Source: Schistocerca nitens
Taxonomy: Eukaryota > Arthropoda > Insecta > Orthoptera > Acrididae
DNA length: 64,000 nucleotides
Assembly: GCF_023898315.1 (NCBI RefSeq)
Contig: NC_064616.1
Coordinates: 708,813,389 to 708,877,388, forward strand
Reading direction: 5' to 3'
Shown here in pieces: positions 10,971 through 23,812 of this stretch. A program made the translations under genes and the position numbers. Below the pieces are notes generated by a model that saw nothing but the letters and a program-made list of their open reading frames with translations, made no database searches and was not told the origin of the DNA. Numbering within the stretch: position 1 is the stretch's first letter; every line of letters begins with the position of its first letter.

Positions 10971-12731
10971 ACTTGCCCATGTTACATTGGAGGATCATGA
11001 ACAGAGCATCGCAAGTTGTTGGCCAGGTCCTGGGCATGTTTGCCTGCAACAAGAATGTCATCTAAATAATTTGTTCCCCCTGGTATATCATGAATGATAC
11101 GCTCCAGATATCATTGAAATATCACTAGGTTGCTGAATATGCCAAAGTGAAGTGTCTGGTACCGGTGCAACCCAAAGAGAGTGTTGATGCGTAGGATACA
11201 TCGAGATTCTCCGCCCAATGGCAGTTGGAGGTATGCGTCCCTCAGGTCAGTTTTAGCAAACATTTTTCTGCCCACTAGATGGGCCATGATGTCTACCTTA
11301 GGTATCAGGTACTCATCAATGACTGATTGGACACTGAGGGTCATTTTAAAATCTCCATAGACACATAAGGCACCATTTGGTTTTCAAGACGTGATGATTG
11401 GCATGAGCCATTGGATTTAGGGTATTGGAGTGAGGATGCTCTCATCTTGTATATACTGTAATCCCCCCTGAAGTTAATCTCTGAGCACAAAAGGTACATT
11501 TCTAGCCTTAAAGAACTTTGGCATTGCTGATGGAAGGAAGGCTGTGTGGGTTTCAAAGTCTTGAGAGTTGTGAAAGTAGAAAGCTGAATTGGGGGGAAAT
11601 ATTGTTGAGGTATGGGTTTGTACCCAGGGTGTTGACTGTGGGGGTGAAGTCATGAATTTATAACCTAAGTGCATTACAAAGGACTGAGTCCATGAGACTG
11701 ACAGCTGTCAGGGTATTCATCACCAAAATCCTATCCATGATCTTGTAGGACCAATACTGTACTTGGGCTGTTAATTGTCCTTTAATTTTTGTAAGGTCAT
11801 TATAATAATTATGCGTTGGGTTGGATGGAAGGGAACCTGACACTATGATATGATTCCCAATTGATAATGGTCGCAGGAGACCCGGTATCTACCTGCAAGG
11901 CGATGGGTACATTATTGATTTTAACACTGATTGAATATATGCTATATCTGGGTGCAGTTGCCTGCCCCCATGACTGGGGGGTCCATGTGGGGTCACAGTC
12001 CACTGACATCTAAAAAGCTAGTAGTCACATTTCAGCCCTACATCTGGATTTCCCACAAAAGGTGCACTTTGCTAGCCATTAATGGCACTGGTGTTGCTGA
12101 TGGCTCATAAAACACTTGACAGCATGAAGGAAGATTTGGAAACAGCACTAGGATGCTGCCTATTTGCCTGAATTTTGTAAATCAAATCAGGCAGGTTTCC
12201 ATAATTGAGTTTGAGGTTGATGTGTCGTCCAAGTTGCAAACACTGATGAGGGATCCTATCGGATAGTCAATGACTGAAGAGACTGTTCAACTTCCCTGAT
12301 GATGGGGAGACCAGTTCCTAGAGGTGGGTTCTTGAGTTTCAAGGGATCAGTTCTAAGACCATTATCTGGGGCATACAGGAAAATCATACCTGTAAATGAG
12401 GAAGCAGCATACAATTGCTGCATTGAAAATGACAGTTGTGAGATAAAATCTGTTGGTAGGAAATCCATTCTCTGTGTGACTGTTCTTGAACCTTATGATG
12501 ATGAAAAAATACTTGCAGGCTTCGGCCAAGTGCACATGAGAGCTGAAGTATTCAAGTAAACTGGTTTTCAACTTGTCATAGGCAAGGGCAACCCAACCAA
12601 CACCTTCAAAGGGCTCAAGGACCCACAGAGAGTGCAAGTCCCTTTGCAAGTGAATACACAATAAAGTTAAACTATTTCTCACACCTTACCACTCCAGAAG
12701 AAAAAATCACCAAAGGTGATCACTCTTTGGG

Positions 12732-12770
12732 GAAAAAAAAAAAAAAAAGAAAATGGAGGGGGGGGGGGGG
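12732..12770. repeat. poly(A) tract followed by a 13-base poly(G) tract
   Basis: About 16 A are followed, after a short purine stretch, by 13 consecutive G. It lies inside the Gypsy-type fossil. Confidence 0.95.
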
Positions 12771-13370
12771 CATTGGGCTCCGTTACGAGATTTAGTTGTG
12801 GGCTTACTTATGCCAAAAAGAAAGTGCACTGCTGATCATCACCTAAAATACCATGAGCCAGGAAATGCTGCTCCATGCTTGCAACATAGTTTGCCGATGG
12901 TTTGACCTTCCTGTGAACTGACTGGAAATCAGTTGATGCCAACTGCAGCTGATCTCAAAGAAGTGTGAGGAGTTTTCCAGAGGCAATGTGGAGATGGACA
13001 TCAGATGCTCAACTAAGAGTTTGTGGATATGCTGCATCTGCTGGAATAGTATCAACACCTGGGGAGAGGGATCCACCAGCTCCATCATGATTTAAGCAAT
13101 GTTATAATGAATGTACTGTCAAGTGGAAAACACATGCAAGTACTGACCACCTTGATCAGAGAACACATGTGAGCCTGATGTGAATGCAAAACCTTGTCAC
13201 CAATTGATATCACCACCAATGACGGCACAAAAAATATCCAGGTAGCAGTGATTGAACAAGTTTATTTATCAAAGATTAATAGCACATCTATTCCTATGTG
13301 GATTGAAACAAAATATAAAATAAGTCACCTCTTGAAACAGAACAATAGCTCTTGTAGTGGCTAAAGACTA

Positions 13371-13612
13371 GTTAGATGGTCACTCAGTCTAAGTTCATTA
13401 ACCACACTTCATAAAATTCAAAATTCCATGGAGAACAAAATTGTCAAAGTACAGTGTGAAGACATTTGAAAGTTAAACAGAAATAATTTAAAAGTTCACA
13501 AGTCTGTCACACTGACAGAGTCCCTATCTTTTTTGGCAATTAGACCACAGCAGGCAGCTCCTGGAGACATGAATGGCTACAATGTCATGGAGGCAGGTCT
13601 TGAGTGAGAATC
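13371..13612 (-). repeat. LTR (5' side) of the Gypsy-type fossil
   Basis: Partner of 8153-8398. Sequence to its left (from about 13248, TGATTGAACAAGTTTATT) may still belong to the LTR, since TG at that edge would give a TG..CA type end on the minus strand, but the left copy no longer supports this clearly. Confidence 0.7.
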
Positions 13613-13614
13613 CT

Positions 13615-14098
13615 GATTGATGGATTCTATCAGCATCTGGCCCATGAAAGCTCACTCAGAGTGAACTGGTGTGGTTTGGCCCAAGTGGAGGCAGGATTAA
13701 GGGAAGACATCAAAGCAATTTAAAAGTGGGCTGCTAGATTTGTTGTAGATGTGGACAACACACAAGTATTACGGAGATGCATCTGGAACTCAATTGGGAA
13801 TCCCTTGAGGGAAGGCGACATTCTTTTCAAGCAATACTATTCAGAAAATTTAGAGAACCACCATTTAAAGCTGACTGCTGTACAAATCTAGTGCTGCCAC
13901 CATACATTTTGCATAAGGACTATGAAAATAAGATACAAGCAATTAGTGCTAATACTGAGGAATATAGGCTGTTGTTTGTCCCTCACTCTATTTGTTAGTG
14001 AAACAGGAAAGGAAATAACTAGTAGTGGTACAGGGTACCCTTTGCTATGTACCATACAGTGGTTCAAAGAATATATATTTAGATATAGATGTAGATGA
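13615..14098 (+). mobile_element. CR1-like LINE, short 3' fragment
   Basis: The frame 13777-13998 reads LELNWESLEGRRHSFQAILFRKF and then a KDYENKIQAISANTEEYRLLF segment. It is the C-terminal end of the same LINE group that is better preserved at 33-35.8 kb (KLQWKTLQERH, HEDKIR). The 3' end has GATATAGATGTAGATGAAG, a degraded TGTAGA tail. The copy is severely 5' truncated and sits between the two Gypsy-type fossils. Confidence 0.75.
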
Positions 14099-17004
14099 AG
14101 AGCTGCCCTAAATATTACTCGGTACTAGGATACAACCAATTCTATTTTTGATAGGTTCATGCAGCCTGTGGCCTGTGGCAGCACTTGGGTCACCTCCTGG
14201 TGGACTGTCAGATTATGGCTGTCTGTCCTCTGGAAATCTGTCTCTTGTGTGTTAGGCATCTTTAAAGCACTGATGTGATGTTGGTTGATGACACCCAGTA
14301 CAGCAACCCTCACCTCCATCCTCTGGTATGTGGCAACATTAGGAAAGGTAAGCCATCATTATTCTCCCTCTCCCTTTTGAAAGACCTGATGTTTTGCCAA
14401 ATGACACCTAATGTAAACAGATAACAAACAAAATTCCTTTGAAAGTGATTGCACCCTTTATGTATAACTATGATATTTATTGATTCTCCTGCATATTCTT
14501 CCTAGCAATATAATCAAACTGAATAGCAATGACGTGCATTCCTCCCAACCTCTTCCATAAGTTACAACCCCAAAATCCACATCGTTCTTTCTTACTTCCA
14601 AAATCTCTCAATCTACACATTGTCTCTCATGTAGATGGCACATTAATCCTATCTTTCCTCACTCTTTTGTTAGTGAACAGTGCTGACATTTGTGGTAATG
14701 GATCTGGAACACCTTGGAATGGCTGTAGGTATATAACATGAACTACAGTCATTTGAGTTGCCAGTTAGTTTGACGTTTTTTGGTAATATCATTTTGATGA
14801 CCAGGCATGGCCCATGGTACTGTATAGTAAACTTCTTTGTCTTATCCTTTGGGGTCATGATTCCCTTAATATCTTTGCAAAACTCTAAAGTGCCTCTCTG
14901 TTCCTCCCAATCATTGGTTTGACTATTTTGAACAGTGAAAGCATCTTCCTCCCGTATATCATTTTATATGGAGAAAGCTTTGTGCTTGTGTGCATTTCGG
15001 AGTTATATGTGATGACAATGAATGGTAAGTAAATATCCAAATCATTTCATAGCTGGTGACATAGTAAGTCAACATATTATCAATGGTATGATGTATATGC
15101 TTCATTCTGCCATTAACTTGTGGGTGTAACATGCTAATCCTTAGTTTTCACATCCATAATAAGTGACATATCTACTTTATCAAACACAACTGAGGTTAGA
15201 ATCTTGGTCCAAGATTACCATTTCAGGAAAACCAAACTTAAGGAACCAGTTATCCACCATGGCCTGCACCACTGTCATTGCTTGTTGGTTTGGAATGGCA
15301 ATTATTGTTAAATATTATGAGAAATGATTAATAATAATAATGCAACAGTTTTCCACTGGTGTCTGACTAAAAGGTCCTAAAGTATCCATTCCTATCATAT
15401 GAAAATGATTGGTTGCTTCTAGTAACTTCTATAGCAGTACTCATTGATGGCTCAGATCCCTCACTGTGCACATGGTACACAATTCTTTACATACTGATCT
15501 ACATCCCTTTATATTGTCCCCCATCAACGATATTCTGCCACTCTTTCACTCATTGCCTGACAACCCCATGCCCAGATCTCATGGGATTGTACTTTACCTT
15601 CAGTACTTCTTTCTTTAGCTTGGCAGATATTACTTTGTGCATCCCCAGTCACATTGATCTATATAGCAATCCATCATGCACATTATACTATGGCTGTGCC
15701 ATAAAGGGCCTGCAGCCCATATTACCATGTTCTTCCTGCTCAATCCACCACTGTTTCCATGCTTCCTGTCTGCTTTATGCACTACCTCGAATTCAAACTC
15801 ACTCAGTCTCAATTCCCACCTCTAGAACCTGCTTGAAGGATCCTTAAACCCTAACAACCACCTTAATGCTGTGTGACCAGCTAGAACCTTGATTTTTTTA
15901 TGATACAGATAACATCAAAATATGTATCCCTGCATATCAGGCTCAACAGCTCCTTCTCTGTTGTGGTGTAATTCCCCTTAGCTTTGTTACCTGACTCAAA
16001 AAACATCGCAATGCCTGGTTAGAAGGGTCATATGATAGTACAAATTTCTTATCATAATCAGGAAAGATCAAAACTGGACTCGACATCAAAGCCTCTTTCA
16101 GCTTCTCAAACATGACTCAACGCTCAGTCACCCATTTAAACTTTACATTCTGTTTCAGTAATTGTTTAAGGGCCATGCAGTGTCTGAAAAACCTTTCATG
16201 AATTTTCAGTAGTAATTGGCCAACCCAAGAATGATTGTAACTCCTTACTTATCTGAGGAGCCTGAAAATCCAGCACTGCTTGTATTAAATTTGGGCCTGT
16301 CTTTACCCCTTCCAAACTAATCACGTTTTGCAAGTAACTCACTTCTTCCAGGGAAAAATAACACTTTTCCATACTTAATGTAAGATGGGCACCAAGTAAA
16401 CTCTTAAACACTTCCCTCAACTGCTGTGTATGTTCCTTCATATTCCTTGAAAACACCATTAGATCATCAAAGTACACAATGCATTGCTGAGACTTCAAAC
16501 CTTTCAGTACTCCATCCAACAACCACTGAAATGTGCCCAGCTTTTTCCGATACTGGTAATGACTGCAGGGGACCAAAAACGCAGTTTTTGTCCAAACCTA
16601 CACAATCATCTACAAATGATGATACCAGCTCCTCAGGTCTATCATAGAGAAGTACTGGCGCTGCCCCGAGTTGTCTATGGCTTCTGTAATGTTGGGTATT
16701 GGGTATACACTTGTTATTCTTTTACTATGCAGCTGTCAGTAGTCACAAAAAATCTATACTTCTTTGTTCCATCCACCCAGGTTTTGGATACAACAATGAC
16801 AGCTGCTCTCCTCTATTATGCCATTGTTCAGTTGTTGGTTAATGAAGTCCTCCATAACCAGCAGTAAATAATGAGGTATGTGATACAGTTTCCGATAAAT
16901 GTTCCTTTGCAAAAGAAAACCCAGGAGAATTTCACCAGTTTAGTCCTTGTACCACTGTAAAGACAAATGAAATAAGTATTAGTGTCAGTGTTCAGGTGTA
17001 ATTG

Positions 17005-18605
17005 TTAAAATTGAACAAAGCTCCAGTGTATGGTGGCATCCCTGTCAGATTCTATATTGAATTTGTGGCTGAGTTAGACCCTCTTTTAACTATAATCTAT
17101 CACAGATGCCTCAAACAAAAAATCATGCTCAGTTCTTGGGAAAAATCTCACATCACACCCTTCTACAAGAAGGGCAGTAGAAGTGATTTACAAAACTATC
17201 ATCCAATATCCTTGAAATCGATTTTTTGTAGAATCTTAGAACATATTGTGAGCTCAAACTTAATGACTTATCTTGAACACAATGACCTCCTCAATGCCAG
17301 CCAGCAAGGATTCTGAAAACTGATTGTGTGAAACCCAGCTCGCACTGTTCTCTTATGACATACTGAAAACTTTGGATCAAGGCAGTCAGGTAGATGCAGT
17401 ATTTCTTGATTTCCAAAAACCAATTGACTCAGTACAACACCTACACTTGTTGTCAAAAGGATGATCATGTGAGGTATCAAGAGAAATTTGTGACTGTATT
17501 GAGGACTTTTTAGTAGGGAGGACATAGCATGTTATCTTGGATGGAGAGCCGTCGTCAGATGTAGAAGTAACTTCAGGTGCACCCCAGGAAACTGTGTTGG
17601 GCCCTTGCTATTCATGGCCTTGGAGACAATATTAATAGTAACCTCAGGCTTTTTGCAGATGATGCAGTTATCTATAATGAAGTGCTGTCTGAAAGAAGCT
17701 GCACAAATATTCTGTCAGATCTTGATAAGATTTCAAAGTGGTGCAGTGATTGGCAATTTGCTTTAAATATTCAGAAATGTAAAACTGTGCACTTCACAAA
17801 ATGAAGAATTGAAGTATTCTATGACAGGTAGATGATGATCGGAGACAAAACATCGTTGTTACAGGTAGTCTGCAAAAACCAGTTCATAGATGGTGGCCAT
17901 TGATGGATTCATGTATATGATCTGACTTAAGCCCCTCAGCATCAGTTAAGGCCTGAAGATGATGTACTGAAGCACCGAAACTGGTAGCCATATAATAAAT
18001 AACATAAGAACAGCTGTAGGTGTTCCATTTTATTATATGAAGTGGAATGTACACATAGGCTCTGTCCTGGGTAAAGCAGGTGGTAGACTTCAGTTTATTG
18101 TTAGAATACTGAGGAAATGCAATTAGTCTGTAAGGCAGATTGCTTACAGACCACTTGTGCGACCCATTCTAGAATATTGCTTAAGTGTATGGGACCCCTA
18201 CCAAATAGGACTAACAGAGGATATTAAACATATACAGAGAAGGACAGAAATGGTCACAGGTTTGTTTGATCTGTGGGAGAGTGTCACGGGAGATATTGAA
18301 GGGACTCAACTGGAAGACTCTTGAAGATAGACATAAACTATCCCAAGAAAGTTTATTAATAAAGTTTCAAGAACTGGCTTTCAATGATGACTCTAGGAAT
18401 ATAATGCAACTCCCTACATTTTGCTCACATAGGGATCATGAGGATAAGATTAAAATAATTACTGCATGCACAGAGGCATTCAAACAATCATTTTTCCCAC
18501 CGTACGTGAATGGAACAGAAATGTAATAGCTGGTACAATGGGACATACCCCCTGCCATGCATTTCATGGAGGTTTGCAGAGTATGGATGTAGCTGTAGAT
18601 GCTTC
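17005..18605 (+). mobile_element. CR1-like LINE, 5'-truncated, nested in the Gypsy-type fossil
   Basis: The frame 17002-17316 reads KLNKAPVYGGIPVRFYIEFV, YHPISLKSIFCRILEH and LEHNDLLNASQQGF, the N-terminal half of the reverse transcriptase. LRLFADDAVIYNEV near 17643 is the catalytic FADD block, followed by WCSDWQFALNIQKCKTVHF. The C-terminal part at 18040-18526 contains RPLVRPILEYCLSVWDPYQ-like sequence across frames and EDRHKLSQESLLIKFQELAF. The 3' end is GGATGTAGCTGTAGATG near 18585-18603. There are several stops and frame changes, and a 210-bp foreign insert at about 17826-18035. Confidence 0.85.
17826..18035. other. 210-bp insertion of unknown type inside the LINE
   Basis: It interrupts the LINE between the block after FADD and the thumb region. 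TATGA occurs at both edges (17820-17824 and 18036-18040) and could be a 5-bp TSD. It contains CCTGAAGATG and CACCGAAACTGG, then AATAAATAACAT. I have seen similar combinations near retroelement ends, but I cannot name the family. Confidence 0.4.
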
Positions 18606-19667
18606 ATTCGCCACTGGAATTCTATGTTATGATATGGGTGTCGCTGGCAGTAGGTCCAGAGGATTAAGTAGCTCCTTGAATTCCAGTAATAATTCTTCCA
18701 TTTCTGCTCTCTCCATTCTTTTCAAATGCTCTACCCTCACACATAATGTAGTTGTAGGGGCTACTGGCATATGATTGTGGCCTATACATGACATGGCCAA
18801 ATCATCTTCATCCAAAACATCTAAACTTGCCACCAATAATTCTTTGGTCAGCTTCCCCTCATCAGCACCAAAGTCACTGACAGGTACCACTCTCCCTGTC
18901 CATCTCCCATATGTGTACAGTACTTCTCTGTATAAAACATTGTGATGCATCTAACACATCATTCTTGTCTAGTGGCTCTGTCACACACAACACGTTAATA
19001 GGCAGTTCTGGCCTCACACTTGCCCAAAATAGCTTCCTTGTGATTTCTGACACTATATCATGTGAATTAAGCCTTAATGATTTTGTCCACAGTTTAACTG
19101 GTTCCTCCCTTAAGGTAAATGAGCCTTGCAACAGTATTTCACTGGTGACAGCTTGCCCTAATTGGAACATTGTCCTCTTGAGTACCACCATACATTGCAA
19201 AGGTCAATTCTGGCATGATGCTTGAACAGAGAGTCTAGCCCCTGGATTGAACAGTAACCTTTGCCATTCCATGCATTCATGAAATCATTCTCTGCCAACG
19301 TCAAAACTTAATATTGCTGAACCTAGTAACTTTGCATAACCAGTTACTCTTTGTGGACAAAATCACTAAGGCTTAATTCACAAAATACAGTTCTGTAAGG
19401 CACTGGGAAGCAAGTTTGGGTAAGTGTGGGGCCATAACTGCCTGTTAACATGTTTTGTGTGATACAGCCTCATCTGGCACTCTACACAACCAATAGCATG
19501 GTGAGTTTAACTGTTTTTCCTATCTATGAGGTCCAGGCTTTCCATTGATTCATATGACTGTGTGTCCAACAAAAATTCATGGTTCTTACCCCATACAGTT
19601 CCTACTACACAATACTCAACTTCTGCATACATTCTGCAGCATTCATATTTGATGCTAATGCAACTGA

Positions 19668-19705
19668 GGGGGGGGGGGGGGGAGGTGTGGTGGAGGGGGG
19701 GGGGG
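19668..19705. repeat. two poly(G) tracts (15 and 11 bases)
   Basis: Runs of 15 G (19668-19682) and 11 G (19695-19705) are separated by AGGTGTGGTGGA. They lie inside the gag-proximal part of the second Gypsy-type fossil. Confidence 0.95.
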
Positions 19706-20157
19706 AGACTTGGGGTTCCCATTTGTGTTTAACACCTGAATATTCCACCCATGTGCATTCCACCCCTTGCTTCTATAATCCCATTGACTGTGCCCAACCA
19801 CACCATGCTTCTCACATTGTGGCTGGCAGCTATAACACTTTATGTTGGTAGATAAAATACCCATTGTGCATCCCTGTAGCTATATCTATTTCTTCCTGCT
19901 CCATAGCTCTCCTAACAGCAGCATTCAGGTCTTTTAGGGTAACTGCTTGAACCCTCCTAGACGTATCAGCTGGCAGGCCCCTCAGGAAAGCATCTAATGC
20001 CCTTTGCTCTGCTTCCTGGAGGATAACCTTATTTGCTTCATCACTTCCTGTAAATTTGTATGTATCCCCACTGATTTTCCTTAACCTATCACTGAAACTC
20101 TCTACCAGCTCATTGTGCTTCTGTGATATTCCACTCAACTGCTACTGGAAAAAAATC

Positions 20158-21990
20158 TTCATTACATGATTACTCTGCAACTCAAAATTAAGTGCCTGGC
20201 AAAGGGTTCATCAAACCACCTTCAAGCTATTTCTCTACTGTTCCACTCTCGAACAGTGTGCAGAAAAAATGAATGCTTAAATCTTTCTGTGTGAGCTCTG
20301 ATTTCTTGTATTGTATTACGGTGATCATTTTGTCCTATGTAGGTGGGCACCAGCAAAATATTTTCACTCTTGGAGGAGAAAGTTGGTGATTGAAATTTCA
20401 TGAGATCACGCTGCAATAAAAAACGCTTTTGTTTCAATGATTGCCACCCTAATTTAACTATTGTATTCATGGTGCTCTCTTCCCTATTTTGCAAAAGTAC
20501 AAAATAAGCTGTTCTTCTTTGAAATTTTTCAATACCCTCCATTGGTGCTATCTGATGTGGATCCCACACTGCACAACAATACTCCAGAAAAGGATGTACA
20601 AGTGTAGTATAGGCAGTCTCATTAGCAGACCTGCTGCATTTTCTCAATGTTCTGCCAATAGAGCATAGTCTTTGGTTTGCTCTACCCACAAATTATCTAT
20701 GTGATTATACCAATTTAAGTTATCCATAATTGTAATCCCTAAGTACTTAGTTGAATTTATGCAGCCTTTAGATTTGTGTGATTTATTGTGAAAGCAAAAT
20801 TTAGCACATTCCATTTGGTACTCATGTGGATGACTTCACACTTTTCATTATTTAGAGTCAGTTGCCACTTTTTGCATTATACAGATACCTTGTCTAAATC
20901 ATTTTGCAATCTGTTTCAATCATATGATGACTTTATAAGATGGTAAATGACAGTATCATCTGCAAACAACCTAAAAGTGCTACTCAGAGTGTCTCCTAAA
21001 TTCTTTACATAGATCAGGAACAGCAGAGGGCCTATAACACTTCCTTGCAGAATGCCAGACATTACTTCTGTTTTACCTGATGACTTACTGTCAGTTACTG
21101 TGAACTGTGACCTTTCTGGCAGGAAATTGTGAATCCAGTTGCACTACGGAGATGATAGTCCATCGGCACACAATTTGATGAAAAGTTGCCTGTGAGGTAT
21201 GGTGTCAAAGCCTTCTGGAAATAAAAATAGCACTCATCACTTTGTGAGGTCAAAGAGCTAGTTGTGTTTCACAAGAACAATACTTTCTGAATTCGTGCTG
21301 GCTGTTTGTCAATAAATCATTACCTTTGAGGTAACTCATAATGTTCAAACACAGTCTGTGCTTCAAAATTCTGTTGCAAATCAACACTAGTGATATTTAA
21401 TTGAGCAGATTACTTCTATTTCCCTCCTTGGGTATTTGTGTGATCCATGCAACTTTCCAGTCTTTAGGTATGGATCTATCAGTGAGCAATTTTTGTCATA
21501 TTTGATTGCTAAATATGGAATTTTGTATCAGCATACTCTGAGAGGGACGTGACTGGTATACAGTCAGGTTAAGTGATTTAAACTGCATTGCTACGATGAA
21601 GATATCTACCTCTAAGTTACTCTTGTTAGCAGTGGTTCTTGGTTTGAATTCTGTAATATTTAGTTTGTCCTCTTTGGTTAAGGAATTTTGGAAAACTGTA
21701 TTTAGTAATGCTCCCTTAATGGCACTGTCATCAGTAACATCACCATTGTTATTGCTTAGTGAAACATTGGTGTATCTTTTTGCTGGTGTACTTTGCATAT
21801 GACCAGAATCTCTTTGGATATTATTGCAGATTTCAAGACAAAGTTTCATTGTGGAAAGTATTGGAAGCATCTCACCTTGAAGTTCACACTACACTTTGAG
21901 CTCATGCTATTCTGTTTTGTGTGTCATTGCAAGAGCCCTTGTCTTAATCATTCAAATAGTATCTTCCTCACCTCTTCATTGTATCTTACA
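20158..21990 (-). mobile_element. CR1-like LINE, minus strand, nested in the Gypsy-type fossil
   Basis: Minus-strand frames give, from right to left: the linker before the RT (21870-21496; KEDKLNITEF, TNVSLSNNNGD), SGILQGSVIGPLLFLIYV near 21050, RLFADDTVIYHLIK near 20960, WQLTLNNEKCEVIHMS near 20850 and the C-terminus 20689-20222 (CSRSANETAYTTLVHPFLEYC, LGWQSLKQKRFLLQ, QNDHRNTIQEIRAHTERFKH). The same subfamily is represented at 55.5-58.2 kb and 47905-48119. The endonuclease is missing. The 3' end near 20160 has lost most of its TGTAGA tail. The right limit is approximate. Confidence 0.85.
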
Positions 21991-22886
21991 AATATTTTTG
22001 CCTGCCTGTCAATCACAACTTAGTCATTTGCAATAGATGATCATTGGACCTAAATCCATCTTTGCTGCTGCTTCCATACTTTCCAGGCAGGACAATACAT
22101 CCTCATTTGGTTTGTTAGAAAAGGGGCTAGTCAAACTAGTGGTGCCTGAATCCACCAATGGGGTAGCAAACTGGATGATCCCCACCCACCTTCATAGCAA
22201 CCATTCACCTATGCATCTCTGGCCTTTCCATTGATAATTGTGCTACCTGAGTTATTAATGACTGAATTGCCTCCAGTCTGGAAACAACCTATGTCCTAGA
22301 CTCTGTCATTGCGTAACCTTTATTCTCAATCACAATCAAGTACACTTAAACAATAATAACAGGAGAGAAACACAATTATATAATATTACTTACACCTTAT
22401 GTCTAATCATGAGCCACTTCAATTCAGTTCACTGCCTAGAAGTTTGGCCATAAAGGTGGCATGTGAAACACTCCACTGATACTGAGTCAGCTCATGGTGC
22501 ACTAATAGGTTGCACTGTAAGCATTTCACAGGTTGAAAATTGTGCTTCCTAGCATTGCCACAGAATTGCAACAAGTAAGCCAGATCCTCTAGCTTCATAT
22601 ATGTTCCTCTCAAGTTACAATGACAGTCTCACATTGAACTGATCACATTTACATACAAAAGTATGAGAAGAAAAACAAAACAGTTCATCCATTCACCCCA
22701 CTGTAACACTCAGTGCTGACCACTGTGGCTGTCATGTGATGCTGGGTCTGGTTGCCAATGTCTGTCTCAGAGATGGTTCTTATATCAAAATGTAGTTTCC
22801 CAAGGTGGGTGGATTCTGTAGTGACTTGGAGGTGGTGAGTTGTCCTCAAGATGATGTTGACTGCTGCTAGCTCCAGAAAAGATTAT

Positions 22887-23812
22887 TGACAATCACACAT
22901 TGTATTAGAAAACAAGCTACAGCACTTGTAGCATCATTCCATAGTGGCAACACCTCCAAGGTGTGTGCTGACAGCAGTGAGCATGGTGGTACTGATGCAA
23001 TAGGCAGCCAATGGCTTGCTGGCACCTTGGGTGGTATGCTGACATATGACATCCGCAGCAGCATATGCAGCCTACCATCTTGGCACGATTCTGCAACTCA
23101 GAACAGGGTGTGCTGGCAGATGCATTAGTCTACAGTGATTCTCAAAGTGGAAGGCAGCTTCCAGCAGTTGTGTCTGTCCTTGAGAGCGGGGATGTACAGC
23201 ACCACTTTGCCTGCACAAGTGCCAGCAGTGGAATGGTTGCACCACCCTCACAGACAGCTACGTTCCAGGACACAAGGCTGGTTGCATCTGAAATGTGCTC
23301 TAATGTGCCCAAGCAGCTCAAAGCTGCCATGTCCACAGGAGTGGACTTAGAACCAGCAGTAGGCACACTGGTGGTGTATCCCAAGTCTTGAAGTGGCTGT
23401 TTGCAGAACCATGTCAACCCGTCACCGGACATACTCCTCCCCTCATAGATGGTGCTGCCAGATTGAGATGACTTTGGCTAAAAATTGTGGGTATTTATAC
23501 AGTTTCAGTGCCTACTTGTCATGCTGAGGCACCTCTTCCAACCATGTATTCCAAAACAAGGTGGCAGCCAGAAGGTGTAGCATCTGACCTGTTATTGCCA
23601 TGGTCTCCACCTTTCTGCTGTACTGTTAGTATTGTGTGTGCTGATCCCTGGTCCACAATGTGGAAACAACTGGTGGTATTGCTGCATCTGAAGTAACAGT
23701 GTTTTGGTCAGCTCTGCACTGGCTGGCTTCCACAGCCTTTATTGCAACATCCATAACAGTGCTAATATTTTACTCTGTGGTGGTGAAAAACAGTGGTGAC
23801 ACTACGTCATGT
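22887..23812 (-). repeat. LTR-type repeat of the second Gypsy-type fossil
   Basis: Homologous to 2266-3055. It lies upstream of the gag-like region on the minus strand, where a 5' LTR belongs. It contains long non-coding GC-richer sequence and ends near GGTGACACTACGTCA. Confidence 0.6.

Larger units (their letters stand above)
8153..13612 (-). mobile_element. Gypsy-type LTR retroelement fossil, minus strand
   Basis: A pair of long terminal repeats (about 8153-8398 and 13371-13612) encloses, on the minus strand and in Gypsy order, a gag-like region (about 13.1-12.2 kb), a retropepsin-type protease (near 11.9 kb), a reverse transcriptase (11.6-11.0 kb), an RNase H/connection region (about 10.1-9.6 kb) and an integrase with a zinc-binding part (about 9.5-9.1 kb). 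Two SINEs have inserted into it (10328-10580 and 10768-10970). No envelope gene is evident. The element is clearly broken, with well over ten breaks, and the LTRs differ at many positions, so it is old. It lies directly right of the pogo-like element. Confidence 0.75.
14110..23812 (-). mobile_element. second Gypsy-type LTR retroelement fossil, minus strand, with nested LINEs
   Basis: From right to left on the minus strand: an LTR-type repeat (22887-23812), a leader region, a gag-like region with a zinc-knuckle-like part (about 20.14-19.8 kb), a region expected to hold the protease (19.5-18.6 kb), a reverse transcriptase with a YFDD motif (about 16.9-16.1 kb), an RNase H region (about 16.1-15.6 kb) and an integrase core (15.6-14.9 kb). 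Two LINEs interrupt it (17005-18605 and 20158-21990). No LTR is recognisable at the left end, where a LINE fragment lies. The element is heavily broken, with more than twenty breaks, and looks older than the fossil at 8.2-13.6 kb. Confidence 0.7.

Noticed and set aside
15413-15847. 144-codon plus-strand open frame
   Set aside because: It is antisense to the RNase H/integrase region of the minus-strand Gypsy-type fossil.
17940-17985. Hammerhead ribozyme-like words (CTGAAGA ... CGAAAC)
   Set aside because: CTGAnGA and GAAA are present, but the base pair that must close stem II does not form and no suitable stem I partner lies next to the candidate cleavage site.
23065-23432. Overlapping open frames on both strands at 23.1-23.4 kb
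   Set aside because: They lie within the LTR-type repeat and are not conserved in the copy at 2266-3055; GC-richer sequence simply has fewer stops.
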